Below, piece by piece: positions 44,679-55,413 of a DNA stretch of 64,000 bases. The stretch comes from Devosia sp. Leaf420 (lineage in GTDB: Bacteria; Pseudomonadota; Alphaproteobacteria; Rhizobiales; Devosiaceae): NCBI RefSeq assembly GCF_001425445.1, contig NZ_LMQU01000012.1, positions 206,278-270,277 of the forward strand, in the 5' to 3' direction. The notes under the pieces were generated by a model. It searched no databases. It was not told the DNA's origin and saw only the letters and a program-made list of their open reading frames with translations. The position numbers and the translations under genes were made by a program. How positions within the stretch are numbered: the first letter of the stretch is position 1; the number at the start of each line of letters is the position of its first letter.

Positions 44679-46313
44679 CTATGGGGTTGGAGTGTCGTCG
44701 GAGGCTTTTGCCGGCTTGGTGGAGCCGACTGGATCAATATCGAATGCGGCCGCCATCAACTGGCGGGTATAGGGATCGCGCGGCCGCGCAAAGATCGCCG
44801 CGGCCGGGCCGGTTTCGACCACTTTGCCATGGCGCATGACAACGAGCGAGTGGGCAAGGGCTTTGACCACCCGCAGGTCGTGGCTGATGAACAGGTAGGT
44901 GAGATTGCGCTTCTGCTGCACGGCGCGGAGCAGGTCGATGACCTGCGCCTGGATCGAGATGTCGAGCGCGGAGGTCGGCTCGTCGAGGACGAGGAAATCC
45001 GGCTCGATCACCAAGGCCCGGGCGATCGCGATGCGCTGGCGCTGACCGCCTGAGAACTCGTGCGGATAGCGATCGGCCGCTGCGGGATCGAGCCCGACTT
45101 CCTTGAGTGCCGCTTCCACCTTGGCCGAGCGCTCAGTCGACGAGAGGTTCGGCATATGCACGCGCAGACCTTCGCCGATGATCTCGCTGACGGACATGCG
45201 CGGGCTGAGCGAACCGAACGGGTCCTGGAAGACGATCTGCATGTGCCGACGCAAAGGCCGCAAGCCCTTCGATGATTTTTGGCTCACTGTCTCGCCGAGC
45301 ACGACGATTTTGCCGTTCGATGGAATGAGCCGCAGGATGGCGTAGCCCAGCGAGGATTTGCCCGAGCCGCTTTCGCCGACAACGCCCAGCGTCTCGCCAC
45401 GCTTGATCGCGAGATCGACGCCGTCGACAGCCCGGATATGGCCCACGACACGGCGAAGCAGGCCCCGCTTGATCGGGAACCAGACTTTTAGGTCCTTGGT
45501 CTCGACCAGTGTCGGCGCGTGACCATTGGGCAGGTTGGGCGCGCCCTTGGGCGCAGCAGCGAGCAGCTTTTTGGTATAGGCGTGTTGCGGGCGCGCAAAG
45601 ATTTCGGCGGTCGGTCCGCTTTCCACGATCTCGCCCCCGGTCATCACCGCCACACGATCGGCGATCCGGCGCACGATGGTCAGATCGTGTGTGATGAACA
45701 GCATCGCCATGCCATGGCGCTGCTGCAGCGATTTCAGCAGGGCGAGGATCTGCGCTTGGACCGTGACGTCGAGCGCTGTCGTCGGTTCATCGGCAATCAG
45801 CAGTTTCGGGTTGTTGGCCAGCGCCATGGCGATCATGACGCGCTGCCGCTGGCCGCCGGAAAGTTGGTGCGGATAATCGTCGATCCGGCTTTCGGGATCG
45901 GGAATACCGACCTCACCCAGTAACTCGAGCGTCCGCTGCCGCGCCGCGGTCTTGCGCATGCCTTGGTGGACCGCGAGCACCTCGCCGATCTGCTTGCCGA
46001 CGGTGTGGACCGGATTGAGCGAACTCATCGGCTCCTGGAAAATCATCCCGACCTGATTGCCGCGCACACCACGTAGGGCTTGCTCGGATGCAGTGAGCAG
46101 ATCCTGCCCATCGAGCAGCACCTTGCCCTCTAGCTGCGCCGCAGGCGGCAGGAGTTTCAGGACCGAAAGGGCAGTCACCGACTTGCCCGATCCGCTCTCC
46201 CCCACCAGCGCCAGCGTCTCGCCTGGCGCGATAGCGAAATTGACACCCTTAGCCGCCGCAAAGGCGCCGAAGCGGATGGTCAGATCCCGAACGGAGAGGA
46301 GGGGGGCGGTCAC
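44679..46313 (-). CDS. yejF: Fused double ABC ATPase of peptide importer (YejF-like)
   Basis: 544 aa with two full ATPase units in tandem, the YejF layout: Walker [11 protein letters not shown] and [11 protein letters not shown], signatures [14 protein letters not shown] and [14 protein letters not shown], Walker [15 protein letters not shown] and [13 protein letters not shown]. The start is GTG 46313 ([16 protein letters not shown]), overlapping the yejE stop (GTGA); the longer frame upstream belongs to yejE shadow sequence. Drives import of short peptides. Confidence 0.95.
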   Translation of the reverse strand: MTAPLLSVRDLTIRFGAFAAAKGVNFAIAPGETLALVGESGSGKSVTALSVLKLLPPAAQLEGKVLLDGQDLLTASEQALRGVRGNQVGMIFQEPMSSLNPVHTVGKQIGEVLAVHQGMRKTAARQRTLELLGEVGIPDPESRIDDYPHQLSGGQRQRVMIAMALANNPKLLIADEPTTALDVTVQAQILALLKSLQQRHGMAMLFITHDLTIVRRIADRVAVMTGGEIVESGPTAEIFARPQHAYTKKLLAAAPKGAPNLPNGHAPTLVETKDLKVWFPIKRGLLRRVVGHIRAVDGVDLAIKRGETLGVVGESGSGKSSLGYAILRLIPSNGKIVVLGETVSQKSSKGLRPLRRHMQIVFQDPFGSLSPRMSVSEIIGEGLRVHMPNLSSTERSAKVEAALKEVGLDPAAADRYPHEFSGGQRQRIAIARALVIEPDFLVLDEPTSALDISIQAQVIDLLRAVQQKRNLTYLFISHDLRVVKALAHSLVVMRHGKVVETGPAAAIFARPRDPYTRQLMAAAFDIDPVGSTKPAKASDDTPTP

Positions 46314-47413
46314 GAGAACGTCTTTCTTGGATCGAAGGCGTCGCGGACGGCTTCGCCGATGAAGACGAGGAGGGTCATCATGATGGCGATGGTGAAAAAG
46401 CCGGTGAGGCCTAGCCAGGGTGCCTGGAGGTTGCGTTTGCCCTGCGCGAGCAGTTCGCCAAGCGAGGGCGAGCCGAGGGGGAGGCCGAAGCCGAGGAAAT
46501 CGAGGGAGGTGAGGGTGGTCACCGAGCCTGAGAGAATGAACGGCATGAAGGTCAGCGTCGCGACCATGGCATTGGGCAGGAGGTGCCGCCACATGATGGT
46601 GAGGTTCGAGACGCCCAAGGCGCGGGCGGCGTTGACATATTCGAAGTTGCGGGCGCGGAGGAATTCGGCGCGGACGATGCCGACCAACGCGACCCAGGAA
46701 AAGAGCAGGAGTATGCCGAGCAGCACCCAGAAGCTGGGGGCAATGACGCTCGAAATGATCAGCAGCAGGTAAAGCGCCGGGACGGACGTCCAGATTTCGA
46801 TGAGGCGTTGCGAGATGAGATCGAGCCAACCACCAAAGTAGCCCTGCACGGCGCCGGCAAAGACGCCGATGACGGACGAGACTACAGTGAGGATCAGGCC
46901 AAAGAGAATGGAAATTCGGAAGCCATAGATGAGGCGGGCGAGGACATCGCGGCCGCGATCATCGGTCCCTAGCCAATGATAATTGCCGAGATGGCAATTG
47001 GGGTCGGCTGTTCCTTGGGGATAGCGCGAGCAGAACTGATCCCAGGTCAGCATCCAACTCGGTGGATTGGTGCCGGAGGAGGGGAGATAACCATCAACCG
47101 TGTCATGGCTGAAGCGCACCGGTGGCCAGATCGACCAGCCATTGGCGGCTATTTCCTCGGCGATGAAGGGCTGCCGATAGTCCGTGGTGGCCAGAAAACC
47201 GCCGAACTTTGCCTCGGGATAGGTAACGAATGCCGGCGCGAGGACCTCGCCCTTGTAAGAGACGAGGACAGGACGATCATTGGTGATGAACTCCGCGCCC
47301 GATGTCAGCACGAAGAGCACGAGAAAAAGCCAGAACGACCACCAGCCGCGGCGGTTTTTCTTGAAATTGGCAAGGCGCCGCTGGTTGAGCGGGGAGAGAG
47401 CCAGCGAACTCAT
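46310..47413 (-). CDS. yejE: Peptide ABC transporter permease (YejE-like)
   Basis: 367 aa. Opening MSSLALSPLNQRRLANFKKN and RRGWWSFWLFLVLFVL are characteristic of YejE, which is longer than DppC because of a periplasmic insert (VTYPEAKFGGFLATTDYRQP ... HWLGTDDRGRDVLARLIYG). The EAA loop is around VNAARALGVSNLTIMWRHLL. Starts overlapping the yejB stop and ends overlapping the yejF GTG. Confidence 0.95.
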   Translation of the reverse strand: MSSLALSPLNQRRLANFKKNRRGWWSFWLFLVLFVLTSGAEFITNDRPVLVSYKGEVLAPAFVTYPEAKFGGFLATTDYRQPFIAEEIAANGWSIWPPVRFSHDTVDGYLPSSGTNPPSWMLTWDQFCSRYPQGTADPNCHLGNYHWLGTDDRGRDVLARLIYGFRISILFGLILTVVSSVIGVFAGAVQGYFGGWLDLISQRLIEIWTSVPALYLLLIISSVIAPSFWVLLGILLLFSWVALVGIVRAEFLRARNFEYVNAARALGVSNLTIMWRHLLPNAMVATLTFMPFILSGSVTTLTSLDFLGFGLPLGSPSLGELLAQGKRNLQAPWLGLTGFFTIAIMMTLLVFIGEAVRDAFDPRKTFS

Positions 47414-48510
47414 GCGTCGCGGCTTTCGAAATCGAGCCGCGGATCGACCCACATATAGGCGAGGTCAGAAATGAGGCTGATGACCAAGCCGAGGAGCGAG
47501 AAGATATAGAGCGTCGCAAAGACCACGGGATAATCCCGCGTCGCGATGGCTTCGAAGCCGAGAAGCCCCAGGCCGTCGAGCGAGAAGATGGTCTCGATCA
47601 GCAAGGAGCCGCCGAAAAAGGCACCGATAAAGGCACCGGGGAAGCTCGCGATGATCAGCATCATCGCGTTGCGAAAGACGTGGCCATAGAGCACCTGATG
47701 CTCGGTCAGTCCCTTGGCGCGGGCCGTTGTCACATATTGCTTGGAGATTTCGTCGATGAACGAGTTCTTGGTGAGCAATGTCGCAGTGGCGAATGCACCA
47801 AGACCCATGGAGATGATCGGCAAGACCAGGTGCCAGAAATAATCGAGAACCTGTCGCCAGATTGGGAAGCTCGAAAAGCCGGGTGACGTGAGCCCGCGCA
47901 GCGGGAAAACCTGCCAGAAACTGCCGCCGGCGAGCAGGACGACCAGCGCAATAGCGACGAGAAAACCGGGTACGGCATAGCCGACGATGACCACGGTCGA
48001 GGTCCAGACATCGAAACGGGACCCATCGCGCCTTGCCTTGGCGATCCCGAGGGGAATCGAAATGCCATAGGCGATCAGGGTCATCCAGAGCCCGAGCGAG
48101 ATCGAAACGGGCATTTTTTCGATGACGAGATCGATGACGGAAATGTCGCGATAATAGCTCTGGCCGAAGTCGAAGCGCAGATAATTCCACAGCATCAGCC
48201 CGAAGCGCTCGAGCGGCGGTTTATCGAAACCAAACTGCTTTTCGATTCGGGCGACCAACTCGGGCGGCAGCCCTTGCCGGCCGCGATATTCGCCAGCCTT
48301 TTGATTGTTTTGCGGGCCGGGCTGGGATTGCACCTCCTCGCCGCCGCCACTCACGCGCTCGCTTAAAGCGACGTTCTGCCCCGACATATTGGCCAGCGCC
48401 TGTTCGACGGGACCGCCGGGGGCAAATTGGGTGATGACGAAAGATACGGCCATGATGCCGAAAATCGTGGGAATCATCAGCAGAAGTCGGCGGATGATGT
48501 AGGCGCCCAT
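47410..48510 (-). CDS. yejB: Peptide ABC transporter permease (YejB-like)
   Basis: 366 aa. Begins MGAYIIRRLLLMIPTIFGIM; has the typical YejB insert after helix 1 (MSGQNVALSERVSGGGEEVQ and the GRQGLPPELVARIEKQFGFD segment). EAA loop TTARAKGLTEHQVLYGHVFRN; C-terminal SLLIETIFSLDGLGLLG. First gene of the operon, so the promoter must lie in 48511-48706, shared with a divergent small gene; no convincing boxes seen. The in-frame start at 48606 lies too far upstream to keep. Confidence 0.95.
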   Translation of the reverse strand: MGAYIIRRLLLMIPTIFGIMAVSFVITQFAPGGPVEQALANMSGQNVALSERVSGGGEEVQSQPGPQNNQKAGEYRGRQGLPPELVARIEKQFGFDKPPLERFGLMLWNYLRFDFGQSYYRDISVIDLVIEKMPVSISLGLWMTLIAYGISIPLGIAKARRDGSRFDVWTSTVVIVGYAVPGFLVAIALVVLLAGGSFWQVFPLRGLTSPGFSSFPIWRQVLDYFWHLVLPIISMGLGAFATATLLTKNSFIDEISKQYVTTARAKGLTEHQVLYGHVFRNAMMLIIASFPGAFIGAFFGGSLLIETIFSLDGLGLLGFEAIATRDYPVVFATLYIFSLLGLVISLISDLAYMWVDPRLDFESRDA

Positions 48511-48706
48511 CGCGGCTCCAGCTCGTTTCCTCGATAATCCTTCTTTCGCGGGCAAATCACCTGCGTTTACGGGACCTTGGCTGCAGTGCATCACCTGTTG
48601 CCACATTTGGCAACATCACAAGCGCGTTGTCTTGTTCACCTGTGCAAGGTTTTCATTGCCTCTACGGCAAAGAGCGGGCCACATTCGGCGCAGAAAGGGA
48701 GTTTTG

Positions 48707-48940
48707 ATGAACTTCATGACCATTGCGCAGGTGCGCGACGACAGTGTGGCCCGGGTCATCCTTGTGGCCCTTCGCGCGCATGGATTTCACCCCATGGAGC
48801 AAGGCGATGGCGGGCTTCCCGGTGTGCCCAATCTCTTCGGGCCGGAAGGGGTCGGCATAAACGTTCCGGAATCAGAGGCCTCCGATGCAACGGTTCTGGT
48901 CGAACAGTTGTTGAAGGACATGGGCCAGAGTGGCACGTAA
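48707..48940 (+). CDS. Small DUF2007-like protein
   Basis: 77 aa: MNFMTIAQVRDDSVARVILV, then ALRAHGFHPMEQGDGGLPGV, then a strand (GVGINVPESEASDATVLVEQ). The pattern of an N-terminal helix (arv-l-L-aaGi), strand, then I-x-V-P-x-x-x-A-x-x-a-L-L-x-x resembles DUF2007 signal-transducing-like domains. AAGGGAG sits 6 bases ahead. Assignment is by pattern only; function unknown. Confidence 0.65.
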   Translation: MNFMTIAQVRDDSVARVILVALRAHGFHPMEQGDGGLPGVPNLFGPEGVGINVPESEASDATVLVEQLLKDMGQSGT

Positions 48941-49060
48941 AAGCGCCATAAACAGAAGCGATGTTTTCTATGCGGGACGGGCGTTGAACCCCAGCGCGGC
49001 TTGCGTTAATAAGCCGCCTAAAGAGTTAATTTCCTTTAAGCCTTCGGGCAGGAGTGACCA

Positions 49061-49684
49061 ATGAAGGTTTGGATGCGCGGATCCGCTTCCGTGGTTGGAT
49101 TGGGCCTCGTCGCGATGACGCTGGCGGCATGTTCGACCACCAGCCAGTCGAACACGGCCAATCTCAATGTCGTACGCCCGGCGCAGCAGTTGCAGCCGGT
49201 TCAGTCCTCGACAGTACAGCAGGGCACGCTGCCCGCTATCGGTGCATCGGGCACGCCAGCGCCCGGTCTTTCGGGTACGCCCGTGCTTGGCGGCGCGCCA
49301 GTTGGCGGCATGGCGCCGATGACCACGGCGTCCGCATCGGGCTCGATGACGACGCCGATGGGCAGCAATAGCTCGATCGTCAATGTCGGCGCTCCGGCTG
49401 CCGGTTTCTCGGCTGGTCCCGAAGGCGTATGGACGGTGACGGCCGGCGCCAGCACATGCCAGCTCAACCTGCCGATGACGGCCAAGACGGGCACGTCCTA
49501 CTATCGTGCGTCCTCGCCGGGCTGCACCGTGGCCCAGATCGCTGGCGTCACAGGTTGGCAGCAGGTGGGCAGCCAGCTCCAGCTTTATGATGATAACGGC
49601 AATATCGCTGCCTTCCTCGCCCCCTCGGGTGGCCGCTATATCGGCACCATGAGCGGCGGTCAGGCGATCTCGATCGCCCGATAA
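49061..49684 (+). CDS. Lipoprotein with Inh/AprI protease-inhibitor-like domain
   Basis: 207 aa. Lipoprotein signal with lipobox LAAC (Cys24), so it is anchored in the outer membrane. A low-complexity linker rich in Gly, Ala, Thr and Ser (about 40-110) leads to a C-terminal eight-stranded barrel domain of the Inh type: GVWTVTAGASTCQLNLPM, SPGCTVAQIAGVTGWQQVG, LQLYDDNGNIAAFLAP, GRYIGTMSGGQAISIAR; its two Cys probably pair. It recalls Brucella Omp19, a protease-inhibiting lipoprotein of the same plan. Inhibition is inferred. Confidence 0.88.
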   Translation: MKVWMRGSASVVGLGLVAMTLAACSTTSQSNTANLNVVRPAQQLQPVQSSTVQQGTLPAIGASGTPAPGLSGTPVLGGAPVGGMAPMTTASASGSMTTPMGSNSSIVNVGAPAAGFSAGPEGVWTVTAGASTCQLNLPMTAKTGTSYYRASSPGCTVAQIAGVTGWQQVGSQLQLYDDNGNIAAFLAPSGGRYIGTMSGGQAISIAR

Positions 49685-49691
49685 GTTTTTG

Positions 49692-49721
49692 GAGCCGGTC
49701 GCGAGACCGGCTCTTTCTTTT
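49692..49721 (+). terminator. Intrinsic terminator after the lipoprotein gene
   Basis: Perfect 9-bp stem GAGCCGGTC / GACCGGCTC with GCGA loop, followed by TTTCTTTT. Begins 8 bases after the stop codon. Confidence 0.92.
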
Positions 49722-49766
49722 GCCTGCTCCGCTGCCATACCGTTTGTGCGGGCTGGCGTGTCGAGT

Positions 49767-51002
49767 ATGGATGGGCCACAAGCGTCGGGTTTCGACCGCT
49801 TTGTCGGGTTGTTGCCCGGGCCTCTTTCCCAGCGGTTCATTCTCTTGTCCCAAAATCAGTTTGCTACCCACCCTGTCGCGAGCCCGGTTCGCAGCGAGTA
49901 TCTCGCATTGGTCGAGCGCGGCGCGCTGACGTCCGACCCGGCACAGCTCGAAGCGGCAACCCATTTCGATCGGCTTTGGCGGGACCTGACCGAACAGCGA
50001 TCCAAGGGCTTTTTGGGGTTTTTCGAGAAGCCGCGGCACATCCGTGGCATTTATCTCGTCGGCGAGGTGGGGCGTGGCAAAACCATGCTCATGGACCTGT
50101 TCTATGGAGCACTGCCGATCAAGCAAAAGCGTCGAGTGCATTTCCATGAATTCATGGATGAGGTGCATGCCGGCATTTCCGCGTTCCGGAAATCACCGCG
50201 GGGCAGGGACGATAATGCCGATCCCATCGATGCCGTCACCAAGCCGATCCTGAAATCGGGCCTGCGCGTGCTTTGTCTCGACGAGTTTCATGTGCATGAC
50301 ATCACCAATGCCATGCTGCTCGATCGGCTTTTTGAAAAGCTCTTTGCCGGCGGCGTCACGCTGGTTGCGACCTCGAATGTCGAGCCGGATCAGCTCTATA
50401 AAGACGGTCTCAACCGCCAGCTCTTCCTGCCATTCATTGCGCGTCTCAAGGCTGAGGCTGAGGTCGTCACGCTCCTTTCCGAGCAGGATTATCGGCGGCT
50501 GAAATTCGCCGGCCAGCAAGTCTACGCCTTTGGTCAACCAGTCGAGGTGAAGCCGGTTATGGACCGTCTGTGGCTGCGGATTACCGGTGGCGAGGCCGGA
50601 CAACCCGGCAGCATCGAGAGCATCGGCCGGCAAATCCCCGTGCCGCTCCAATCCATGGGCGCAGGGCGGTTCGCCTTCGCTGACCTTTGCGAAAAGCCGC
50701 TGGGCACGCGGGATTTCGTTCGTATCGCCCACCATTTCGATTCGCTGATGCTCGACAACGTGCCGCAAATGGACCGCACCAAGTCCGATGCTGCCAAGCG
50801 CTTTATCCTCCTGATCGATAGCCTATACGACCGTGGTGTTAAACTCGCTGCCAGTTTCGAGGTCGGGCTCGAGGCGCTGGGCAAAGACGACAAGACCGCC
50901 TTTGAGTTCCAGCGGACCATCTCGCGCCTCAACGAAATGCAGTCCGAAGAATACCTAGCCAAGGGTCTGCGGGACGCGGCGCCAGTGGAAACAGTAAGCT
51001 AA
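49767..51002 (+). CDS. zapE: Cell division protein ZapE (AFG1-like ATPase)
   Basis: 411 aa. AFG1/ZapE-type P-loop ATPase: VRSEYLALVERGALTSDPAQ opening, Walker A GEVGRGKTMLMDLFY, then HFHEFMDEVHAGI, Walker B VLCLDEFHVHDITNAM, sensor LVATSNVEPDQLYKDGLNRQ. ZapE binds FtsZ and affects the division ring; in alphaproteobacteria it neighbours mdh, as here apart from the brnTA insertion. Start 49767 (ATG) chosen from the family N-terminus; GTG codons further upstream are possible. Confidence 0.93.
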   Translation: MDGPQASGFDRFVGLLPGPLSQRFILLSQNQFATHPVASPVRSEYLALVERGALTSDPAQLEAATHFDRLWRDLTEQRSKGFLGFFEKPRHIRGIYLVGEVGRGKTMLMDLFYGALPIKQKRRVHFHEFMDEVHAGISAFRKSPRGRDDNADPIDAVTKPILKSGLRVLCLDEFHVHDITNAMLLDRLFEKLFAGGVTLVATSNVEPDQLYKDGLNRQLFLPFIARLKAEAEVVTLLSEQDYRRLKFAGQQVYAFGQPVEVKPVMDRLWLRITGGEAGQPGSIESIGRQIPVPLQSMGAGRFAFADLCEKPLGTRDFVRIAHHFDSLMLDNVPQMDRTKSDAAKRFILLIDSLYDRGVKLAASFEVGLEALGKDDKTAFEFQRTISRLNEMQSEEYLAKGLRDAAPVETVS

Positions 51003-51424
51003 AGTCCGACCGACTTCTTAAGCACGTCATTTACCCGGCCCTGCCAGCCTTTGCCAGACGCGCGCAGGCGGGCGAGCACATCGGCGTCGATACGCAGCGT
51101 GACCTGCTGCTTCGGGCTTTCGAGGGGAGGGCGGCCTCGGCTGCGCCGGATGCTTTCCGCCTGTTCAGGAAAGACCTCAGTGAAGGGACGGAATTGCGCG
51201 AGCTCATCGTCGGTGGACGGTCTCTCGATTTCCGGGTCGGGGCCAATTAGCTCGCCGGTGGCGTCATCGACCCACCAGCCATCGTCATCCTGGTGAACGC
51301 CGCCAGCCGCGATCAGCGCCTGCATCTCCTCGTTGTACAGTTCCCAACGCCGCTGCAATTCTGCTTCGCCACCGGGACTATCGTCCAGATCTTTGGTAAC
51401 GAAGGCAGGCCAGTTTTTAGGCAT
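50999..51424 (-). CDS. brnA: BrnA-type antitoxin
   Basis: 141 aa. The C-terminus carries a ribbon-helix-helix DNA-binding domain: KQQVTLRIDADVLARLRASG then KGWQGRVNDVLKKSVGL, the BrnA signature. The N-terminal 100 residues are longer than in many BrnA proteins (about 90-110 aa in total) and contain an acidic WWVDDATGELIGPDP stretch. It overlaps the toxin gene by 8 bases and its stop overlaps the zapE stop. BrnA neutralises BrnT and represses the operon with it. Confidence 0.88.
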   Translation of the reverse strand: MPKNWPAFVTKDLDDSPGGEAELQRRWELYNEEMQALIAAGGVHQDDDGWWVDDATGELIGPDPEIERPSTDDELAQFRPFTEVFPEQAESIRRSRGRPPLESPKQQVTLRIDADVLARLRASGKGWQGRVNDVLKKSVGL

Positions 51425-51671
51425 GAGTTTGCATCCTCTCCTGACGGCTCGCCGGTCGCATCGAAATCACCGAAAGCGCTTCGGAACCAAGCGGGCGAAA
51501 CACCACAACGATCACCTGCACTCCAGACAAGCTCCCTATCGCGAGCAAGCGCCCGTCACGCGATGGCTCGACAAAGGCGGACAGGAAAAACTCAGCGTCG
51601 AGGTCGCGGAAATCCAGGCCATGTTTGGCGAGGTTCGCGAGGCGCTTGGGTTCGTCCCAGGTGATCAGCAT
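51417..51671 (-). CDS. brnT: BrnT-type toxin (type II TA, RelE-like RNase)
   Basis: 84 aa, the normal BrnT size. MLITWDEPKRLANLAKHGLD opens with the K-x-x-x-N-x-x-K-H-G-x-x-F/L-F pattern (first catalytic-region His); then SRDGRLLAIGSLSGVQVIVV where BrnT has E-x-R-x-x-x-G, and SEALSVISMRPASRQER corresponding to the R-I-I-S-x-R-x-A-x-x-x-E-R end. Start 51671 fits the family; an earlier frame start (51707) adds residues without support. Upstream gene of the pair, in the usual toxin-first order. Confidence 0.92.
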   Translation of the reverse strand: MLITWDEPKRLANLAKHGLDFRDLDAEFFLSAFVEPSRDGRLLAIGSLSGVQVIVVVFRPLGSEALSVISMRPASRQERMQTHA

Positions 51672-51861
51672 TGGAATATTTGTAACTCCAATAAATGCGC
51701 GACGCAAGAATTAGTGTCGGTACAGAAATTACTGCATGCCCAACCGGCATTCCCCCATCGCTCATCGGCAAGGCAGATTTGCGCCCTAAGACGAAGGGTT
51801 CACTTGCCCGGTTTGCCCGACAGGGTTAAGACGTGCGCCAATTCAACGCAGTCTGGGATGA

Positions 51862-52830
<969 letters not shown>

Positions 52831-52837
52831 GTTTATG

Positions 52838-52872
52838 AAAAGCCGCTGGCAAGTCCGGCGGCTTCTCCTTTC
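52838..52872 (+). terminator. Weak hairpin after mdh
   Basis: AAGCCGC (52840-52846) pairs with GCGGCTT (52858-52864), followed by CTCCTTTCC. The stem is short and the U run imperfect, so partial read-through into sucC is expected. Confidence 0.5.
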
Positions 52873-52921
52873 CGGTCTCTAGAATCGGCCGGTTATCATC
52901 TGCCCACCCAAGGGGAATCCA

Positions 52922-54115
52922 ATGAACATCCATGAACACCAGGCCAAGGCGCTGCTGAAAGAATATGGCGCGCCCGTTGCTGCCGGCGTCGCCATCTATT
53001 CGGCTGACGAAGCTGAAGCTGCGGCAAAGTCGCTGCCCGGCCCGCTCTATGTGGTCAAGAGCCAGATCCATGCCGGCGGCCGCGGCAAGGGCAAGTTCAA
53101 GGAACTCGGTCCCGATGCCAAGGGCGGCGTTCGCCTCGCCCGCACCATCGAGGACGTCGTGGCATTCTCCAAGGAAATGCTCGGCAACACCCTCGTGACC
53201 GCTCAGACTGGCGATGCCGGCAAGCAGGTCAACCGCCTCTATATCGAAGACGGCGCCGATATCGCCCGCGAACTCTATTGCTCGCTCTTGGTCGATCGTT
53301 CAGTCGGTCAGGTGGCCTTCGTCGTTTCGACCGAGGGCGGCATGGACATCGAAGCTGTCGCCCATGACACGCCCGAAAAAATCCACACCATCGCCATCGA
53401 TCCAGAAGCCGGCGTCACCGCTGCTGATACCGCTAAGATCGTTGCCGCGCTTCAGCTCGACGGCGCTGCCGCCGAAGACGCCAAGACGCTGTTCCCGATC
53501 ATCTACAAGGCGTTCAGCGAGAAGGACATGGCTCTTCTCGAAATCAACCCGCTGATTGTCATGACCGACGGGCACCTCCGCGTCCTCGACGCCAAGGTCT
53601 CGTTCGACGGCAATGCGCTCTTCCGTCACGACGACGTAAAGGCGCTGCGCGACGAAAGCGAAGAAGACAGCAAGGAAATCGAGGCCTCGAAGTGGGACCT
53701 CGCTTACGTTGCGCTCGATGGTAACATCGGCTGCATGGTCAATGGCGCGGGCCTTGCGATGGCGACCATGGACATCATCAAGCTGTACGGCAAGGAGCCG
53801 GCAAACTTCTGCGACGTCGGCGGTGGCGCCGGCAAGGAGAAGGTCGCTGCAGCCTTCAAGATCATCACGGCTGACCCCAAGGTCGAGGGCATCCTCGTCA
53901 ATATCTTTGGTGGCATCATGAAGTGCGACGTCATCGCCGAAGGCGTTGTCGCAGCCGTCAAGGAAGTGGGTCTGAAGGTGCCGCTGGTCGTGCGCCTCGA
54001 AGGCACCAATGTCGACCTGGGCAAGAAGATCCTCAACGAGTCGGGTCTCGCGATCACGGCGGCCGACGATCTCGACGACGCCGCCAAGAAGATCGTCGCG
54101 GCGATCAACGGCTAA
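52922..54115 (+). CDS. sucC: Succinyl-CoA ligase (ADP-forming) subunit beta
   Basis: 397 aa. ATP-grasp enzyme: [20 protein letters not shown], then [40 protein letters not shown] (metal-binding), [20 protein letters not shown] and [17 protein letters not shown]. Forms an alpha2beta2 or alpha-beta enzyme with SucD to make succinate and ATP from succinyl-CoA. SD AAGGGGA is 6 bases ahead; sucD follows after 18 bases. Confidence 0.98.
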   Translation: MNIHEHQAKALLKEYGAPVAAGVAIYSADEAEAAAKSLPGPLYVVKSQIHAGGRGKGKFKELGPDAKGGVRLARTIEDVVAFSKEMLGNTLVTAQTGDAGKQVNRLYIEDGADIARELYCSLLVDRSVGQVAFVVSTEGGMDIEAVAHDTPEKIHTIAIDPEAGVTAADTAKIVAALQLDGAAAEDAKTLFPIIYKAFSEKDMALLEINPLIVMTDGHLRVLDAKVSFDGNALFRHDDVKALRDESEEDSKEIEASKWDLAYVALDGNIGCMVNGAGLAMATMDIIKLYGKEPANFCDVGGGAGKEKVAAAFKIITADPKVEGILVNIFGGIMKCDVIAEGVVAAVKEVGLKVPLVVRLEGTNVDLGKKILNESGLAITAADDLDDAAKKIVAAING

Positions 54116-54133
54116 TTTGAAGGACCTTACCTG

Positions 54134-55036
54134 ATGTCTATTCTCGTCAATAAGAACACCAAGGTCCTCGTTCAGGGCCTGACCGGCAAGACCGGCACCT
54201 TCCACACCGAACAGGCTCTGGCCTATTACGGCACGCAGATGGTCGGCGGTATCCACCCCAAGAAGGGTGGCGAAACCTGGACCGGCGCTGGCGGCGAATC
54301 CCTGCCGATTTTCGCAACCGTTGCCGAAGCCAAGGAACGCACCGGCGCTGACGCCTCGGTCATCTATGTGCCGCCAGCCGGCGCTGCCGATGCCATCATC
54401 GAAGCGATCGACGCGGAAATCCCGTTCATCACCTGCATTACCGAGGGTATCCCGGTAATGGACATGGTGCGCGTCAAGGCTCGCCTCGACCGCTCCAAGT
54501 CGCGTCTCCTCGGCCCGAACTGCCCGGGCGTCCTGACGCCGGAAGAATGCAAGATTGGCATCATGCCGGGCTCGATTTTCCGCAAGGGTTCGGTGGGTAT
54601 CGTCTCGCGCTCCGGCACGCTGACCTATGAAGCCGTGTTCCAGACCTCGAACGAAGGCCTCGGCCAGACCACGGCTGTCGGCATCGGCGGCGATCCGGTC
54701 AAGGGCACCGAATTCATCGACGTGCTCGAGATGTTCCTTGCCGACGAAGCCACCCAGTCGATCATCATGATCGGCGAAATCGGCGGTTCGGCTGAAGAAG
54801 ATGCGGCGCAGTTCTTGATCGACGAAGCCAAGAAGGGCCGCAAGAAGCCAATGGCTGGCTTCATCGCTGGCCGCACTGCGCCGAAGGGCCGCACCATGGG
54901 CCATGCCGGTGCTGTCGTCTCCGGCGGCAAGGGCGATGCGGAATCCAAGATTGCTGCGATGGAAGCCGCGGGTATCCGCGTTTCGCCATCGCCGGCACGT
55001 TTGGGTACGACGCTTGTGGAAGTTCTGCGCGGCTAA
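54134..55036 (+). CDS. sucD: Succinyl-CoA ligase subunit alpha
   Basis: 300 aa. CoA-binding N-terminus [20 protein letters not shown] and GGIHPKKGG; phosphorylated histidine His257 in [40 protein letters not shown] is the usual domain-joining motif. Partner of SucC. Followed by a repeat element and a 378-base gap before sucA. Confidence 0.98.
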   Translation: MSILVNKNTKVLVQGLTGKTGTFHTEQALAYYGTQMVGGIHPKKGGETWTGAGGESLPIFATVAEAKERTGADASVIYVPPAGAADAIIEAIDAEIPFITCITEGIPVMDMVRVKARLDRSKSRLLGPNCPGVLTPEECKIGIMPGSIFRKGSVGIVSRSGTLTYEAVFQTSNEGLGQTTAVGIGGDPVKGTEFIDVLEMFLADEATQSIIMIGEIGGSAEEDAAQFLIDEAKKGRKKPMAGFIAGRTAPKGRTMGHAGAVVSGGKGDAESKIAAMEAAGIRVSPSPARLGTTLVEVLRG

Positions 55037-55047
55037 AGACGGTCGCG

Positions 55048-55160
55048 ACCCCCACCTAACCTCCCCCTGGTAGGGGAGGGACGCATCGAGTTTGGCTCGA
55101 TCTTGGTGGGCCACGGACAGACCCCTCCCCCTACGAGGGGGGAGGCTAGGTGGGGGTCTT
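55048..55160. repeat. Twin-palindrome intergenic repeat (CTCCCCC-type)
   Basis: GACCCCCACCTAACCTCCCC and its inverse GGGGAGGCTAGGTGGGGGTC lie at the two ends, with inner hairpins CCCCTGGTAGGGG and CCCCCTACGAGGGGGG. Sits just after sucD. Confidence 0.88.
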
Positions 55161-55413
55161 CCCACCCACCAAATTTCCCCTCTGCGACCAATGTCGGTCG
55201 CGCTTCGGTCACGGTTTGGTGTTAAGCCGGACGCCGACCGATTTGGTACATATGTTCTAAGTCGCGGCGCCTGCTCAGGGCGCCGCAAGTCTTAACAAGA
55301 TACAAAGGAAAAGCGGTCAATATTCCCCCACTTTGGGTGGCCGCAATTGAGAACCGGCTCTCCGCCGGTTTGTTGAGAAGGATGACAGGACGCAAGGTCC
55401 TGCGCAAAAAGCG
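55161..55413 (+). other. Leader region of sucA, no gene
   Basis: About 250 bases without a coding signal. It should hold the sucA promoter; TTGGTACATATGTTCTAAG near 55240-55261 is AT-richer than its surroundings and could contain a -10 box, but I cannot fix -35/-10 with confidence. AAGGATGACAGGA-like purine stretches occur before the ATG. Confidence 0.35.

Noticed and set aside
46314-46829. Long N-terminal extension of the YejF-like ATPase
   Set aside because: It overlaps yejE in another frame and has shadow composition; the GTG at 46313 overlaps the yejE stop.
53300-55288. A 662-codon minus-strand frame across sucC and sucD
   Set aside because: Shadow of two well conserved genes; no family pattern.
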